A program made the position numbers and the translations under genes. Under the pieces are notes generated by a model that saw only the letters and a list, made by a program, of their open reading frames with translations, ran no database searches and was not told the DNA's origin. Shown piece after piece: positions 38,032-48,873 of a stretch of DNA of 64,000 nt; the first letter of the stretch is position 1, and each line of letters opens with the position of its first letter. This DNA comes from Collimonas sp. OK607 (lineage in GTDB: Bacteria > Pseudomonadota > Gammaproteobacteria > Burkholderiales > Burkholderiaceae_D), in assembly GCF_900111995.1 (NCBI RefSeq), contig NZ_FOKF01000004.1:124001-188000 (forward strand), given 5' to 3'.

Positions 38032-39252
38032 ATGCCAAAGAACAAGCGCCCCGCGCCACGGAAATCCAGCCTTTCCCCTGAAGATAAAGACGAAGCTGTC
38101 ACGCAGCAGTTGTGCGACCTGGCGATCGATCTGGCCGAGCAGGATGACGACGAAGCCGAAGGCGTTGCTGCCGGCGCCGTTTTGCTGCAGGCTGGTATTG
38201 ATTTTCACAAGATCATCAAGAAGAGCCTGCAGCAAAAAAAGGATGACATCCTGTATGACGCGATCGAGCGCGCCAAGTACGCCGATCTCGATGCCTGGCA
38301 ATTCCTGAAAGGGCAGGTCGAAGAAGCTTCGGAGATTTTGCTGGTGCGGCGCGACGAAGGCAAGGTGCTGGAGCTGAATGCGTTCGTGGTGCCATTCTTC
38401 GCGCACGTGGGCGGTGGCCTCAAGCGTGAGCAGTGCTTCCAGGACCAGGACGCATTCGATGCGCTGTCCGCGAGCTTCAAGCAGGCCCGGCTGGAAGGAC
38501 CGGATGCGACCGTAGTGCTGGTCAGCCACGCCTACCACCTCGACGAAATCGACAGCATCCGTTACAGCCATCTGTTTGAAATGAACCGCGATGCATTCGG
38601 CGCCATGGCGGACAAGAAGCTGGGAGCGACGGATGCCATCGAACGCAGCATCAGCGGCTGGCCGGAAAACCAGTTCGCGGCGGACGACGACGCGGTCGAG
38701 TTGCGTTTCCTGCTGGGCTTTTCCCTCAAGGCGAGCGACGATGCGTTTTATACGGTGCCGGATGACGAAGCCGGCGCCGACGCTTACTTCAGCGCGCGGG
38801 AAGAACGTTTTCATGGCTGGACCGAGCAAGTCGCGCCCCTGCTCAAGCGTTGCCTGGTCACCGATGGTAGCGAGATCGACCTGCATTTCCTCTACCAGGA
38901 CCTGTTCCACAGTGGCAAGGAGCGCGGCATTGCCGAGTACTTTACGCTGCAGATGATGTCTGAGTTGAACCATGGCCTCGATCAGCACGGCGTTGCCTCT
39001 TTCGACGCCAACGCCGTCGTCGGTCCGGCCGATGTGCGCGGCGAAATGGTCTTGCGGGTGAATTTGTACGGCAAGGACGGCGCCTTGCTGGCCTCCTCGG
39101 AAAAGCCGTTGAGTGCCGGCGCCGACCTGCAGGTGGAAGTCGACGATACCTACGACGCGCTGCGCACCATCGGTGTCACATCGCTGGCGGTCGCAATGCG
39201 GTTTGAAGCCGACGGCCAGCCGTCCGAAGTGCAGCCCTACGCGGCGCCCTGA
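38032..39252 (+). CDS. DUF2863-like conserved protein
   Basis: 406 residues, soluble, acidic. From memory the layout fits DUF2863, a Burkholderiales family of about 400 residues without known function: an N-terminal helical region with GAVLLQAGIDFHKIIKKSL, then EILLVRRDEGKVLELNAFVVPFFAH, and a C-terminal beta-rich part. The ATG is two bases after the dcd stop, so it is co-transcribed with dcd. Function unknown. Confidence 0.75.
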   Translation: MPKNKRPAPRKSSLSPEDKDEAVTQQLCDLAIDLAEQDDDEAEGVAAGAVLLQAGIDFHKIIKKSLQQKKDDILYDAIERAKYADLDAWQFLKGQVEEASEILLVRRDEGKVLELNAFVVPFFAHVGGGLKREQCFQDQDAFDALSASFKQARLEGPDATVVLVSHAYHLDEIDSIRYSHLFEMNRDAFGAMADKKLGATDAIERSISGWPENQFAADDDAVELRFLLGFSLKASDDAFYTVPDDEAGADAYFSAREERFHGWTEQVAPLLKRCLVTDGSEIDLHFLYQDLFHSGKERGIAEYFTLQMMSELNHGLDQHGVASFDANAVVGPADVRGEMVLRVNLYGKDGALLASSEKPLSAGADLQVEVDDTYDALRTIGVTSLAVAMRFEADGQPSEVQPYAAP

Positions 39253-39269
39253 CTATTTTGGAGAATTGA

Positions 39270-39482
39270 GTGACTGAAGAAGACGCACAGAAAATTGCCA
39301 CCCACCGGCATTACAAAGGCGGCCTGTACCGCTACATCGGTGTCGCCAGGCATTCGGAAACCGAAGAAGCCATGGTTGTCTACGAACACCTGTGGCCGCA
39401 TGCGCCGGGCCTGTGGGTGCGGCCTGCGGAGCTGTTCAACGGCTTGCTAGAGAATGGCGCAAGGCGTTTCGCGCCGTTGTAA
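39270..39482 (+). CDS. DUF1653 family protein
   Basis: 70 residues from GTG at 39270, with GGAGAA upstream. The whole protein is one DUF1653 domain: HRHYKGGLYRYIGVARHSETEEAMVVYEHLW and LWVRPAELFNGLLENG...RFAPL. A small SH3-like barrel of unknown role. Third gene after dcd on the same strand. Confidence 0.88.
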   Translation: MTEEDAQKIATHRHYKGGLYRYIGVARHSETEEAMVVYEHLWPHAPGLWVRPAELFNGLLENGARRFAPL

Positions 39483-39494
39483 CCGCAATATCAA

Positions 39495-39620
39495 AGCTTT
39501 TACGGCATATGCGACCAGCAGCCCGAACTAACCGGGGTCAGAGTGAACTTTCGGTATGGTTCATCGCCGAAACTTCACTCTGACCCCGCTTAGTGGACCA
39601 CGGAGCAGAAACAGTCAAAA
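39495..39620. repeat. GGGGTCAGAGT element, copy 2 (first hairpin only)
   Basis: Shares the flank and the first hairpin (GGGGTCAGAGTGAAC..., 39535-39588) and the AGTGGACCACGGAGCAGAA sequence with copies at 11587 and 53811, but the second hairpin is missing. It ends one base before the decarboxylase stop codon, so the element is truncated at, or inserted against, that gene's end. Confidence 0.72.
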
Positions 39621-39621
39621 T

Positions 39622-41886
39622 TTACTGCCGCACGCAGTCCACAAAATAATCCCGCTTGCCATTCACTTCACGCTTCACCAGACCATGCACATCGGTCTCG
39701 AAGCCGGGGAATTTCTCGTTGAAATCCCGCGCAAACTTCAGGTAATCGACGATGGTCTTGTTGAAGCGTTCGCCCGGAATCAACAGCGGAATGCCCGGCG
39801 GGTAAGGCGTCAGCAAGATCGAGGTGACACGGCCCTCGAGCTGGTCGATCGGCACGCGGTCGATTTCGCGGTGGGCCATTTTTGCAAATGCATCGGATGG
39901 CTTCATGGCAGGCTGCATGTCGGACAGATACATCTCGGTGGTCAGGCGCGCCACGTCGTAGGACTTGTAGGTCTCATGGATCTGCTGGCACAGGTCGCGC
40001 AAGCCGAGCCGCTCGTAGCGCGCATTCTTGCCGCTATTGCCGGCTGCGAATTCTGGCAAGATGCGCCAGATCGGCTGGTTCTTGTCGTAATCGTCCTTGA
40101 ACTGTTGCAGCGCGGTCAGCAGCGTGTTCCAGCGGCCCTTGGTGATACCGATGGTGAACATGATGAAGAACGAATACAGGCCGCATTTCTCGACGATAAC
40201 GCCGTGCTCGGCCAGATACTTGGTCACGATGGAGGCCGGAATCCCGCTCTCGCCGAACTTGCCTTCCAGCGACAGGCCAGGCGTGACAATGGTGGCTTTG
40301 ATCGGATCGAGCATGTTGAAATTCGGCGCCAGGTTGCCGAAACCGTGCCAGTCGTCTTCAGCGCGGATCACCCAGTCTTCACGGCTGCCGATGCCATCTT
40401 CCGAAAAGCTGTTCGGTCCCCAGACCTGGAACCACCAGTCCTTGCCCCATTCTTCGTCGATTTTCTTCATGGCGCGGCGGAAATCCAGCGCTTCCAGAAT
40501 GCTTTCTTCAACCAGCGCCGTGCCGCCAGGCGCTTCCATCATGGCCGCGGCAACATCGCAAGAGGCGATGATCGAGTATTGCGGCGATGTCGAGGTGTGC
40601 ATCAGGTAGGCTTCGTTGAATGCATCCTGATCCAGTTGCACGCTCTCGGATTCGCGCACCAGGATTTGCGACGCCTGCGACAGGCCGGCCAGCAACTTGT
40701 GGGTCGACTGGGTCGAGAAGATCATCGATTTCTTGGCGCGCGGGCGATCCTTGCCGATCGCGTGCATGTCTTTGTAGAAATCATGGAAAGTCGCATGCGG
40801 CAGCCAGGCTTCGTCGAAATGCAAGGTGTCGATCTCGCCGTCGAGCATGTTCTTCAGGGTTTCGACGTTATAGATCACGCCGTCGTAAGTCGACTGCGTA
40901 ATGGTCAGGATGCGCGGCTTCTTGTTGACAGCTTCGCGTGCAAACGGATTGGCTTCGATTTTCCTGCGGATGCTTTCCAGCGTGAATTCTTCCAGCGGGA
41001 TCGGGCCGATGATGCCGAGGTGGTTGCGGGTCGGCATCAGGAACACCGGGATGGCGCCGGTCATGATGATCGAATGCAGGATCGATTTGTGGCAGTTGCG
41101 GTCAACCACCACGATATCGCCCGGCGCTACAGTCGAGTGCCACACCATCTTGTTACTGGTGCTGGTGCCGTTGGTGACGAAATAGCAATGGTCTGCGTTG
41201 AAGATGCGCGCTGCATTGCGCTCTGAAGCGGCTACCGGGCCGGTGTGGTCGAGCAGCTGGCCGAGTTCTTCAACCGCGTTGCAGACGTCGGCGCGCAGCA
41301 TGTTTTCACCGAAGAACTGGTGGAACATCTGGCCGATAGGCGATTTCAGGAAGGCGACGCCGCCCGAATGTCCAGGACAATGCCAGGAGTAGGAACCGTC
41401 TTGCGCGTAATGCACCAGCGCGCGGAAGAATGGCGGCGACAGGCCGTCCAGATACGATTTCGCTTCGCGGATGATGTGGCGCGCAACGAATTCCGGCGTG
41501 TCTTCAAACATGTGGATGAAGCCGTGCAGTTCGCGCAGGATGTCGTTTGGAATATGGCGCGAAGTGCGGGTTTCGCCGTACAGGTAGATCGGGATGTCAG
41601 CGTTCTTGTGGCGAATTTCTTCGACGAATGCGCGCAACGACTTCAGCGCATGGTCGGTTTCTTCAAACGAACCGGCGCCGAATTCTTCGTCGTCGATCGA
41701 CAGGATAAAGGCCGATGCCCGCGATTGCTGCTGGGCGAACTGCGACAGGTCGCCGTAACTGGTTACACCCAATACCTCCATGCCTTCTGTCTCCATGGCA
41801 TCGGCGAGTGCGCGGATGCCGAGGCCGGAAGTGTTTTCGGAACGGAAGTCTTCGTCAATAATGACGATAGGGAAGCGGAATTTCAT
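39622..41886 (-). CDS. Orn/Lys/Arg decarboxylase (arginine/lysine type), biodegradative class
   Basis: 754 residues from the ATG at 41886 (GGAGA upstream; a TTG at 41898 is in frame). PLP-dependent fold type I with an N-terminal receiver-like wing domain (about 1-130), the PLP domain (SWHCPGHSGGVAFLKS, FVTNGTSTSNKMVWHS) and the C-terminal domain. The Schiff-base lysine is K397 in STQSTHKLLAGLSQAS, and HFDEAWLPHATFHDF the cofactor region. Substrate could be arginine, lysine or ornithine; length and N-terminal wing fit the acid-inducible enzymes. No antiporter gene is adjacent. Confidence 0.9.
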   Translation of the reverse strand: MKFRFPIVIIDEDFRSENTSGLGIRALADAMETEGMEVLGVTSYGDLSQFAQQQSRASAFILSIDDEEFGAGSFEETDHALKSLRAFVEEIRHKNADIPIYLYGETRTSRHIPNDILRELHGFIHMFEDTPEFVARHIIREAKSYLDGLSPPFFRALVHYAQDGSYSWHCPGHSGGVAFLKSPIGQMFHQFFGENMLRADVCNAVEELGQLLDHTGPVAASERNAARIFNADHCYFVTNGTSTSNKMVWHSTVAPGDIVVVDRNCHKSILHSIIMTGAIPVFLMPTRNHLGIIGPIPLEEFTLESIRRKIEANPFAREAVNKKPRILTITQSTYDGVIYNVETLKNMLDGEIDTLHFDEAWLPHATFHDFYKDMHAIGKDRPRAKKSMIFSTQSTHKLLAGLSQASQILVRESESVQLDQDAFNEAYLMHTSTSPQYSIIASCDVAAAMMEAPGGTALVEESILEALDFRRAMKKIDEEWGKDWWFQVWGPNSFSEDGIGSREDWVIRAEDDWHGFGNLAPNFNMLDPIKATIVTPGLSLEGKFGESGIPASIVTKYLAEHGVIVEKCGLYSFFIMFTIGITKGRWNTLLTALQQFKDDYDKNQPIWRILPEFAAGNSGKNARYERLGLRDLCQQIHETYKSYDVARLTTEMYLSDMQPAMKPSDAFAKMAHREIDRVPIDQLEGRVTSILLTPYPPGIPLLIPGERFNKTIVDYLKFARDFNEKFPGFETDVHGLVKREVNGKRDYFVDCVRQ

Positions 41887-42095
41887 CAAGGTCTCCAAGA
41901 GACGGTGGTTGATAACAAGGCTGCCAATCGAGATGGCGCTTAAAAAGTCGTTGTTCCGGTCGGTGTTAAAAACCGCTCCGGGATATTGCCTGGGTAGGGC
42001 ATGCAGCCTGCTGCTCTAGGCATTGCCAAAGATGGAGGCAAAGCTCAAAAAAAGAAAGTCGAATTTTCGCAGATATGTGCGAATTAGGGGGTAAA

Positions 42096-42140
42096 GATGA
42101 CGGAATTCCTGCAGAAAACAACAGATATCATTCCGTCATC
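42096..42140. other. perfect 11-bp inverted repeat after folA
   Basis: GATGACGGAAT (42096-42106) and ATTCCGTCATC (42130-42140) with a 23-base loop. It lies between the folA stop and the decarboxylase start. No T tract, so it is not a classical terminator; a regulator site or mRNA hairpin is possible. Confidence 0.5.
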
Positions 42141-42148
42141 ATGCCGGG

Positions 42149-42661
42149 TTAGCTATTGGGCCCGCTAAGGCCAGGCGCGTGGCGCTCATACACCACAAAA
42201 GCATAGTCGAAACCGTTGGTGGCGGAATGATGGGTCTCACGCGAAATTTCCTGCCATTGCTGCGGGTCGCGCGCCGGGAAAAAAGCGTCGCAATCGAAGC
42301 TCTGCTTGATTTCGGTAACGATCAGGCGTTGCGTCAATTCCTGTGCCGCGGCATAGATTTCGGCGCCGCCGATGATGAAGGCTTCGGCATCGCCAACCAT
42401 GACCGCTGCCGCCGCCAGCGAGGGCGCGCTTTCGACGCCGTCGTGACGCCATTCGGGATTGCGGGTGATGACGATATTGCGTCGTTGCGGCAAGGGTCGG
42501 CCTATCGATTCAAAGGTTTTACGGCCCATGATGATAGGGTGGCCCGAGGTAGTGCGTTTGAAGTGCGCCAGATCCTCCGGCAAATGCCAGGGCAGGGTGT
42601 TGCGGATGCCGATGCCGTTGTGGGCGTCGGTAGCGACAATAATGGTGAGGCGAGAAGTCAT
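42149..42661 (-). CDS. folA: dihydrofolate reductase
   Basis: 170 residues. It reduces dihydrofolate to tetrahydrofolate with NADPH, restoring the cofactor used by ThyA. IIVATDAHNGIGIRNTLPWHLPEDLAHFKRTTSGHPIIMGRKTFESIG is the catalytic region, with the key acid in LPEDL, and GGAEIYAAA binds NADPH. thyA is 11 kb away rather than adjacent. A small hairpin in the leader (42677-42696) sits just upstream. Confidence 0.95.
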   Translation of the reverse strand: MTSRLTIIVATDAHNGIGIRNTLPWHLPEDLAHFKRTTSGHPIIMGRKTFESIGRPLPQRRNIVITRNPEWRHDGVESAPSLAAAAVMVGDAEAFIIGGAEIYAAAQELTQRLIVTEIKQSFDCDAFFPARDPQQWQEISRETHHSATNGFDYAFVVYERHAPGLSGPNS

Positions 42662-43065
42662 GGGCGCTGGTGCGTGAGCCTGCTCATTCGCAGGCTTGGG
42701 TAAAAAAGGGTGATATTACTATAAAGTCTTAGATGGAACTTTGTACGCCTGTCATTGCTCTTAAATGTCTGGGACAGTTAACTTATGATTAGCTCGTTAT
42801 GATTAGCTCGGGTTAACCAAGTCAGGGGTTTTCTTCATTTTCACTTTGTGCTGCCGTTCTGCTGCTGATTTGCCTGTTTGGTAATTTCTGCCATGCAATG
42901 GCACAAGCCTTGCATGGTTTTCGTGCGGGAGCAAAAGGTGTTGCCAATTAGTTTCTCGATGGACATAAAAAATTATAGAACACTGATAAACTATCGCCTA
43001 CTCTCGATGCTGCCAGCACAGATGCGCACGAGCAGGTCAATTCAGCAGTGTCAGATGGGAATCCA
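42662..43065. other. 404-base intergenic region between folA and opgG
   Basis: No gene seen. It holds AGCCTGC/GCAGGCT (42677-42696), a hairpin in the folA leader, TATAGT on the minus strand (about 42718-42723) as a folA -10 candidate, and a perfect 14-bp tandem duplication TTATGATTAGCTCG at 42783-42796 and 42797-42810. A 65-codon frame at 42878 shows no coding features. Confidence 0.5.
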
Positions 43066-44646
43066 ATGCATTTAAATTTGTTTCAGCGGACGCGATCGCG
43101 TACGGCCGTATCCGTTCAGGCGCGGTTACGCATGGCGTTCTTGCCAGTTGCGCTGCCGGTTGCTTTGCTGCTGCCCCTGGTTGGCGGTAACGCATTCGCC
43201 TTCGATTTCAATTCCGTTGCAAAACAGGCAAAAGCTCTCGCGGCAAAGTCGTATAGCAAGCCAGAGAGCAATCTGCCAAAAGAAATCAGCAATCTCGATT
43301 ATGAGCAATATAAGGACATTCGTTTTCGTCCGGAAAAATTTGCCTGGCGCAACCAGAAACTGCCGTTTGAACTGGCGTTCTTTCACGAGGGATACTCTTT
43401 CGATCAGCCGGTGAAGATCAATGAGATCAACGGCCAGAGCGTGCGTGAAATCCGTTTCGATCCGGATGACTTCGATTACGGCGGCAACAAACTCGATACG
43501 AACAAGCTGCGTGCGCTGGGTTTTGCCGGATTCCGGGTGCATTACCCGCTGAATACGCCTAAATATAAAGATGAAGCGCTGTCGTTTCTTGGCGCCAGTT
43601 ATTTCCGCGCCTTGGGCAAGGATCAAGGCTACGGATTGTCGGCGAGAGGCCTGGCGATCGATACCGGATTGAGTTCGGGCGAAGAATTTCCTCGTTTCAC
43701 GGAGTTCTGGATCGAGCGGCCGAAAGCTAGCGACAAGGAACTGACCATTTACGCCTTGCTCAACTCGCGCCGGGTCACTGGCGCTTATCGTTTTGTGCTT
43801 AAGCCGGGCGTAGATACGGTGGTCGATGTCAAAGCCCAGTTGTATCTGCGCGAAAATGTCAGCAAGCTAGGGCTGGCGCCATTGACCAGCATGTATCTGC
43901 ACGGCGATAACCAACGCCCGCAAGGCGAGGATTACCGGCCTGAAGTGCACGACTCCGACGGTTTGTCGGTGGCCTCCGGTACGGGCGAGTGGATCTGGCG
44001 GCCACTCGTCAATCCGAAGCGGCTGTTGGTGACTTCTTATGCGCTGAGCAACCCGGCCGGCTTCGGTCTGATGCAACGCGACCGCAATTTTGCGGATTAT
44101 CAGGATCTGGACGCCAGATATGAAAAGCGGCCTAGCGCCTGGGTCCAGCCCAAGGGTAACTGGGGCAGCGGCAGGGTAGAGCTGGTGCAGCTCCCGACGC
44201 CGGATGAAACCAATGACAACGTGGTGGCGTTCTGGGTGCCGGAAAATGCGCCCAAGGTCGGCCAGCCGTTCAATCTGGAATACACTTTGTCATGGCAGAA
44301 GGACGCTGATAAACGGCCTCCTTTGTCATGGGTGACGCAAACCCGGCGCGGCTTCGGTTTCCAAAAGAAGAACGACGACAACAGCATCGGCCTGGTGGTC
44401 GATTTTGACGGTCCGGTATTCAAGAAATTGTCTGACAAGGTGCAGCCTGAAGGCGTGGTCAGCGCCGACGACAATGGCAAGGTGCTGGAGACCAAGGTGG
44501 TCCGCAACGACGTCACCGGCGGCTGGCGCATGACGGTGCGCGTGCGCCGTAACGAAGACAACAAGCCGGTCGAACTGCGGGGATTCCTGCGCGGTGGCAG
44601 CACAACCTTATCTGAAACCTGGAGTTACATATTACCGCCCAACTAG
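43066..44646 (+). CDS. opgG: glucan biosynthesis protein G
   Basis: 526 residues. A signal sequence (basic [38 protein letters not shown], cut before [11 protein letters not shown]) sends it to the periplasm, where it works on osmoregulated periplasmic glucans. [66 protein letters not shown] and the LLQRDRNF-like [27 protein letters not shown] are OpgG/OpgD family blocks. ATG at 43066 with GGGA ahead; a GTG at 43048 would lengthen it by six residues. First gene of opgGHD. Confidence 0.95.
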   Translation: MHLNLFQRTRSRTAVSVQARLRMAFLPVALPVALLLPLVGGNAFAFDFNSVAKQAKALAAKSYSKPESNLPKEISNLDYEQYKDIRFRPEKFAWRNQKLPFELAFFHEGYSFDQPVKINEINGQSVREIRFDPDDFDYGGNKLDTNKLRALGFAGFRVHYPLNTPKYKDEALSFLGASYFRALGKDQGYGLSARGLAIDTGLSSGEEFPRFTEFWIERPKASDKELTIYALLNSRRVTGAYRFVLKPGVDTVVDVKAQLYLRENVSKLGLAPLTSMYLHGDNQRPQGEDYRPEVHDSDGLSVASGTGEWIWRPLVNPKRLLVTSYALSNPAGFGLMQRDRNFADYQDLDARYEKRPSAWVQPKGNWGSGRVELVQLPTPDETNDNVVAFWVPENAPKVGQPFNLEYTLSWQKDADKRPPLSWVTQTRRGFGFQKKNDDNSIGLVVDFDGPVFKKLSDKVQPEGVVSADDNGKVLETKVVRNDVTGGWRMTVRVRRNEDNKPVELRGFLRGGSTTLSETWSYILPPN

Positions 44647-44663
44647 ACCGCGAGCAGTCGCCC

Positions 44664-47237
44664 GTGACGGGCCTGCCGGATATCTATGATCGCTATCTCG
44701 ATCGCTTGCCGTTGTCGGCTGAGCGCCGGGCAAATTTGTCTGAACAGCTGGCCGTGAATGGGGCGACGTCGATGGCTGCGTTGCATCAGGTTTTGGCCAG
44801 CGATGCAAATCACGATGCAAAGGCGTTACTTGAGTTGGCTAGCGTCAATCCGGCTTACGGATCGGTTGCAGCCCGGCTGCAACTGGCTTTTGCGCAAACC
44901 GCAGGGCAAGCGGGCGCAGTCGAATTGCATCAAGCGCCGCAGATTAGTACCGATGCCGACGGCCGCACGCGCGTCGCCATCGCACCACCGTTACAGCGGA
45001 CTCCGATCGTCGCCCATCCATGGGGAACCTTGAATCCATTGGTGCGCTGGATCGAAACCGCGAACAGGAAATTCGACCTGCGTCCGCGCACCAAACAGCG
45101 GCGTCATAAACCAGCCCAGGCAGCGCGTTCGGCCGAATTGCCAAAGCCGGAACCGTTGCCGGTGGTTGAGGCCGATAGCCAGGATCAGCATCGCAGCACG
45201 TCGCGCGGCAATCTGCGACGCATCGTGTTGTTGCTGTTGATGTTGGCGCAGACTGCATTGGCGACATATTTCATGAGCGCGGTGTTGCCGTATCACGGCG
45301 ACAAGCCGCTGGAAATGGTAACGCTGGGTTTGTTTGCCTTGTTGTTTTGCTGGGTGTCAGCGGGCTTCTGGACCGCCATGGCAGGCTTCCTGGTGCTGAT
45401 GCGCGGCACCGATCGTTACGTGATTTCACGCGAAGATGCGGCGCCAGGACCGATTCCGGCCAGCGCCAGGACCGCGATCGTGATGCCGATCTGTAACGAG
45501 GATGTGACCAGGGTATTCGCCGGCTTGCGCGCTACCTACGAGTCGGTTGCCGCCAGCGGAGAACTGGATCGTTTCGATTTCTTCGTGTTGAGCGATAGCG
45601 GCGATAGCGATATCTGCACTGCCGAACTGGACGCCTGGGCCAGCCTGTGCCAGACCTTAGGCGGATTTGGCCGGATCTTTTACCGGCATCGGCGCCGTCG
45701 TGTCAAACGCAAGAGCGGCAATATCGACGATTTTTGCCGCCGTTGGGGCGGCAACTACAGCTACATGATCGTGCTTGATGCGGACAGCGTCATGAGCGGC
45801 AGCTGCCTGACTACGCTGGTGCGTTTGATGGAAGCCAATCCCACCGCCGGGATTGTCCAGACCGCGCCGCGCGCCGCCGGCCGCGATACCTTGTACGCGC
45901 GGATTCAACAGTTTTCGACGCGTGTATACGGCCCCTTGTTTACCGCCGGCCTGCACTACTGGCAGCTAGGCGAATCGCACTACTGGGGGCACAACGCCAT
46001 CATTCGCCTGCAACCGTTCATGGAACATTGCGCGCTGGCGCCGCTGCCGGGCGAGGGTGCGTTGGCAGGCGAAATCCTGTCGCACGATTTCGTCGAAGCA
46101 GCGTTGATGCGTCGTGCCGGCTGGGGGGTCTGGATCGCCTACGACCTGGCCGGCAGCTATGAGGAAATGCCGCCCAACCTGCTCGACGAACTGAAGCGCG
46201 ACCGCCGCTGGTGCCAGGGCAACCTGATGAATTTCCGCTTGTTCCTGGCGCGCGGCATGCATGCCGTGCATCGCGCGGTGTTCGTGACCGGCGTCATGGC
46301 CTATCTGTCGGCGCCGCTGTGGTTCTTGTCGCTGATGTTGTCGACGGTATTGCTGGCGGTGCATACGCTGGTGGCGCCGGAATATTTCGTGAGTCCCGGG
46401 CAGTTGTTCCCGGTGTGGCCCGAGTGGCATCCGGAACGCGCCTTGGCCTTGTTCACGGCTACCGCCACCTTGCTGTTCCTGCCTAAAGTGTTGAGCGTGG
46501 TGCTGATCTGGGTCAAGGGAGCGCGCGAATTCGGTGGCGCCTTGCGCCTGACTGCCAGCATGATCATGGAACTGTTGTTCTCGATGCTGCTGGCGCCGGT
46601 GCGCATGCTGTTTCACACGCGCTTTGTGATTGCTGCATTCCTTGGCTGGGCAATCAGCTGGAAATCGCCACCGCGCGAGGATGCCGAAACCAGTTGGGGT
46701 GAAGCGGTTCGACGCCATGGCGGCCATACGCTGCTGGGGCTGGTGTGGGGCGGCGCCGTGTATTGGCTGGAACCGGGATTCCTGTGGTGGTTGCTGCCTA
46801 TCGTCGGCTCGCTGATGCTGTCGATTCCACTTTCGGTATTTTCCAGCCGGGTCACGCTCGGCCGTAGCTTCCGCCGTGCGCGTTTGTTCGTGATTCCGGA
46901 AGAGGTCGATTTACCGTCCGAACTGGCAGCCACGACGGTCTATAACGACAACGGCAAAGTATTGGCGAAATTTAATGACGCAGTGATCGATCCGGTCATG
47001 AATGCCCTGGTGTGTGCGGCGGTGACCGCACGCCCGGCGGTGCCGGCAGCCACCCTGGCGGCGCGTGCAGCACTGCTTCAGGCAGCATTGAAGGGCGGCC
47101 CGGATGGTTTGTCGCCGCGTCAGAAAAATGCTTTGCTGGATGACCCTTTGACACTGTCCCAGCTGCATTTCGATATCTGGAATTCGGAGCAGGCTAACCG
47201 GCGCTGGCAATCGCTGCCGGTTGTTGCCGCACCTTGA
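44664..47237 (+). CDS. opgH: glucan biosynthesis glucosyltransferase H
   Basis: 857 residues. Inner-membrane GT2 enzyme that builds and exports the beta-1,2-glucan backbone from UDP-glucose. Membrane helices at about 190-240 and at least five more after 530. The glycosyltransferase motifs are clear: [31 protein letters not shown] (DxD), [55 protein letters not shown] and [14 protein letters not shown] (QxxRW-type). GTG at 44664 lies 17 bases after opgG; no ATG is available before the conserved region. OpgH also moonlights as a division inhibitor in E. coli. Confidence 0.95.
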   Translation: MTGLPDIYDRYLDRLPLSAERRANLSEQLAVNGATSMAALHQVLASDANHDAKALLELASVNPAYGSVAARLQLAFAQTAGQAGAVELHQAPQISTDADGRTRVAIAPPLQRTPIVAHPWGTLNPLVRWIETANRKFDLRPRTKQRRHKPAQAARSAELPKPEPLPVVEADSQDQHRSTSRGNLRRIVLLLLMLAQTALATYFMSAVLPYHGDKPLEMVTLGLFALLFCWVSAGFWTAMAGFLVLMRGTDRYVISREDAAPGPIPASARTAIVMPICNEDVTRVFAGLRATYESVAASGELDRFDFFVLSDSGDSDICTAELDAWASLCQTLGGFGRIFYRHRRRRVKRKSGNIDDFCRRWGGNYSYMIVLDADSVMSGSCLTTLVRLMEANPTAGIVQTAPRAAGRDTLYARIQQFSTRVYGPLFTAGLHYWQLGESHYWGHNAIIRLQPFMEHCALAPLPGEGALAGEILSHDFVEAALMRRAGWGVWIAYDLAGSYEEMPPNLLDELKRDRRWCQGNLMNFRLFLARGMHAVHRAVFVTGVMAYLSAPLWFLSLMLSTVLLAVHTLVAPEYFVSPGQLFPVWPEWHPERALALFTATATLLFLPKVLSVVLIWVKGAREFGGALRLTASMIMELLFSMLLAPVRMLFHTRFVIAAFLGWAISWKSPPREDAETSWGEAVRRHGGHTLLGLVWGGAVYWLEPGFLWWLLPIVGSLMLSIPLSVFSSRVTLGRSFRRARLFVIPEEVDLPSELAATTVYNDNGKVLAKFNDAVIDPVMNALVCAAVTARPAVPAATLAARAALLQAALKGGPDGLSPRQKNALLDDPLTLSQLHFDIWNSEQANRRWQSLPVVAAP

Positions 47238-47270
47238 GCAAGCTATCGTTTCAATCAATCTAGGAGCACC

Positions 47271-48866
47271 ATGTTACGACGTGATTTTCTAAAAGCGTCG
47301 GCGGCACTCGCTGCCGCCGGCTTCCCGGCAAGTTCGCTACTGGCCGCCGCAACAGCGCCAGAGCAATTGAAATTTCTGGGGCAGCCGCAAGCCTTCGATT
47401 ACGCCTGGCTTAAAGGCCAGGCGAGGCAACTCGCCGGCCGGCCATATAAAACACCGGAAAACCATATTCCGCCTGAGGTCAAGGCGCTCGACTGGGATCA
47501 ATACCAGTCGATCAGCTATCGTGACGGCCATGCTTTATGGGGCGACGAGAAACTGCGGTTCCAGGCCAAGTTTTTCCATCTCGGCCTGTTCTTCAAAAGC
47601 CCGGTGCAGATCTACGAAGTGAAGAACGGCCAGGCGCAAGAACTGGCTTACGATCCGGCGATGTTCAATTACGGCAAGAGCGGCCTGAAAGCCGGTCACA
47701 TGCCGAAAGACCTCGGCTTTGCCGGGTTCCGGGTGAATTTCCATACCGACCTGGAACGCGATATCACGGCGTTTCTGGGCGCCAGTTATTTCCGCGCGGT
47801 CGGCGCCGAATGGCAGTACGGCCTGTCGGCACGTGGCCTGGCCATCGATTGCGGCATGGAAAAGCCGGAAGAATTTCCAATCTTCACCAGCTTTTGGCTG
47901 GAGCGTCCTGCCAAGGATTCCAACAAGCTGGTGGTCTACGCACTGCTCGATTCGCCTAGCGTATCCGGCGCCTATCGCTTCGAAATCCAGCCGTCGGCCA
48001 CCATGGTGATGGATGTGGACGTGGCGCTCTATCCGCGCAAGACCATCGAACGCATGGGCGTGGCGCCGCTGACCAGCATGTTCCAGTACGGTGAGAACGA
48101 CCGCCGCATCGGCGCCAGCGACGACTGGCGTCCGGAAATCCACGACTCCGACGGCTTGGCCATGCAGCGTGGCAATGGCGAATGGATCTGGCGGCCGCTG
48201 ACCAATCCCGAGCATCTGCGTTTCAACGCTTATCAGGATGAGAGTCCGCGCGGTTTCGGCTTGTTGCAGCGGGACCGTAATTTCGATCACTACCAGGATG
48301 ACGGCGTGTTCTACGATCGCCGCCCAAGTTTGTGGGTAGAGCCGAAATCGGGCTGGGGCAAGGGCGCGATCCAATTGGTGGAAATCCCTACCGCGGATGA
48401 AACCTTCGACAACATCGTCGCATTCTGGAATCCCGCCGAGAAGCCGCAAGCCGGCCAGGAACGATTGTTCGCATATCGCCTGCATTGGGGCAGCAAGATG
48501 CCGTTCTCGCCGCCGCTGGCGCAAGTTGTGGCGACCCGCACCGGCATGGGTGGCGTGATCGGCCAGAAGCGTGCTTATTACTCACGGCGTTTTGCTATCG
48601 ATTTTTCTGGCGGCGACCTGGCTTTACTGGGCAAGGATGCCAAGGTGACGGCGAAGATCGTCGCCTCGCGCGGCAAGGTGGAAATCAGCTCGGCGCGCCC
48701 GCTCGATGCCATTCATGGTTATCGCGCCATGTTCGATTTGAAGCCGACCGATGACAGTGTCGAACCGATTGATATACGGCTCTATCTGGCTGCAGACGGC
48801 CAGCCGCTGAGCGAAACCTGGTTGTATCAATGGACGCCGCCGGCGCCCGCCAAGCGTACATACTAA
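47271..48866 (+). CDS. opgD: glucan biosynthesis protein D (Tat-exported)
   Basis: 531 residues, same family as opgG. The N terminus MLRRDFLKASAALAAAGFPASSLLAAA is a twin-arginine signal (RRDFLK), as in E. coli OpgD, whereas opgG has a Sec-type signal. Shared blocks: DYEQY-type [67 protein letters not shown]. OpgD shapes the glucan backbone length in the periplasm. 33 bases after opgH; ends opgGHD and is followed by a repeat element. Confidence 0.93.
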   Translation: MLRRDFLKASAALAAAGFPASSLLAAATAPEQLKFLGQPQAFDYAWLKGQARQLAGRPYKTPENHIPPEVKALDWDQYQSISYRDGHALWGDEKLRFQAKFFHLGLFFKSPVQIYEVKNGQAQELAYDPAMFNYGKSGLKAGHMPKDLGFAGFRVNFHTDLERDITAFLGASYFRAVGAEWQYGLSARGLAIDCGMEKPEEFPIFTSFWLERPAKDSNKLVVYALLDSPSVSGAYRFEIQPSATMVMDVDVALYPRKTIERMGVAPLTSMFQYGENDRRIGASDDWRPEIHDSDGLAMQRGNGEWIWRPLTNPEHLRFNAYQDESPRGFGLLQRDRNFDHYQDDGVFYDRRPSLWVEPKSGWGKGAIQLVEIPTADETFDNIVAFWNPAEKPQAGQERLFAYRLHWGSKMPFSPPLAQVVATRTGMGGVIGQKRAYYSRRFAIDFSGGDLALLGKDAKVTAKIVASRGKVEISSARPLDAIHGYRAMFDLKPTDDSVEPIDIRLYLAADGQPLSETWLYQWTPPAPAKRTY

Positions 48867-48873
48867 AGCAGGC

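Noticed and set aside
39556-41226. Long open frame of 556 codons on the plus strand
   Set aside because: It is opposite the decarboxylase, whose PLP-binding motifs are intact; composition is rich in Arg, His, Gln and Val, as in an antisense shadow.
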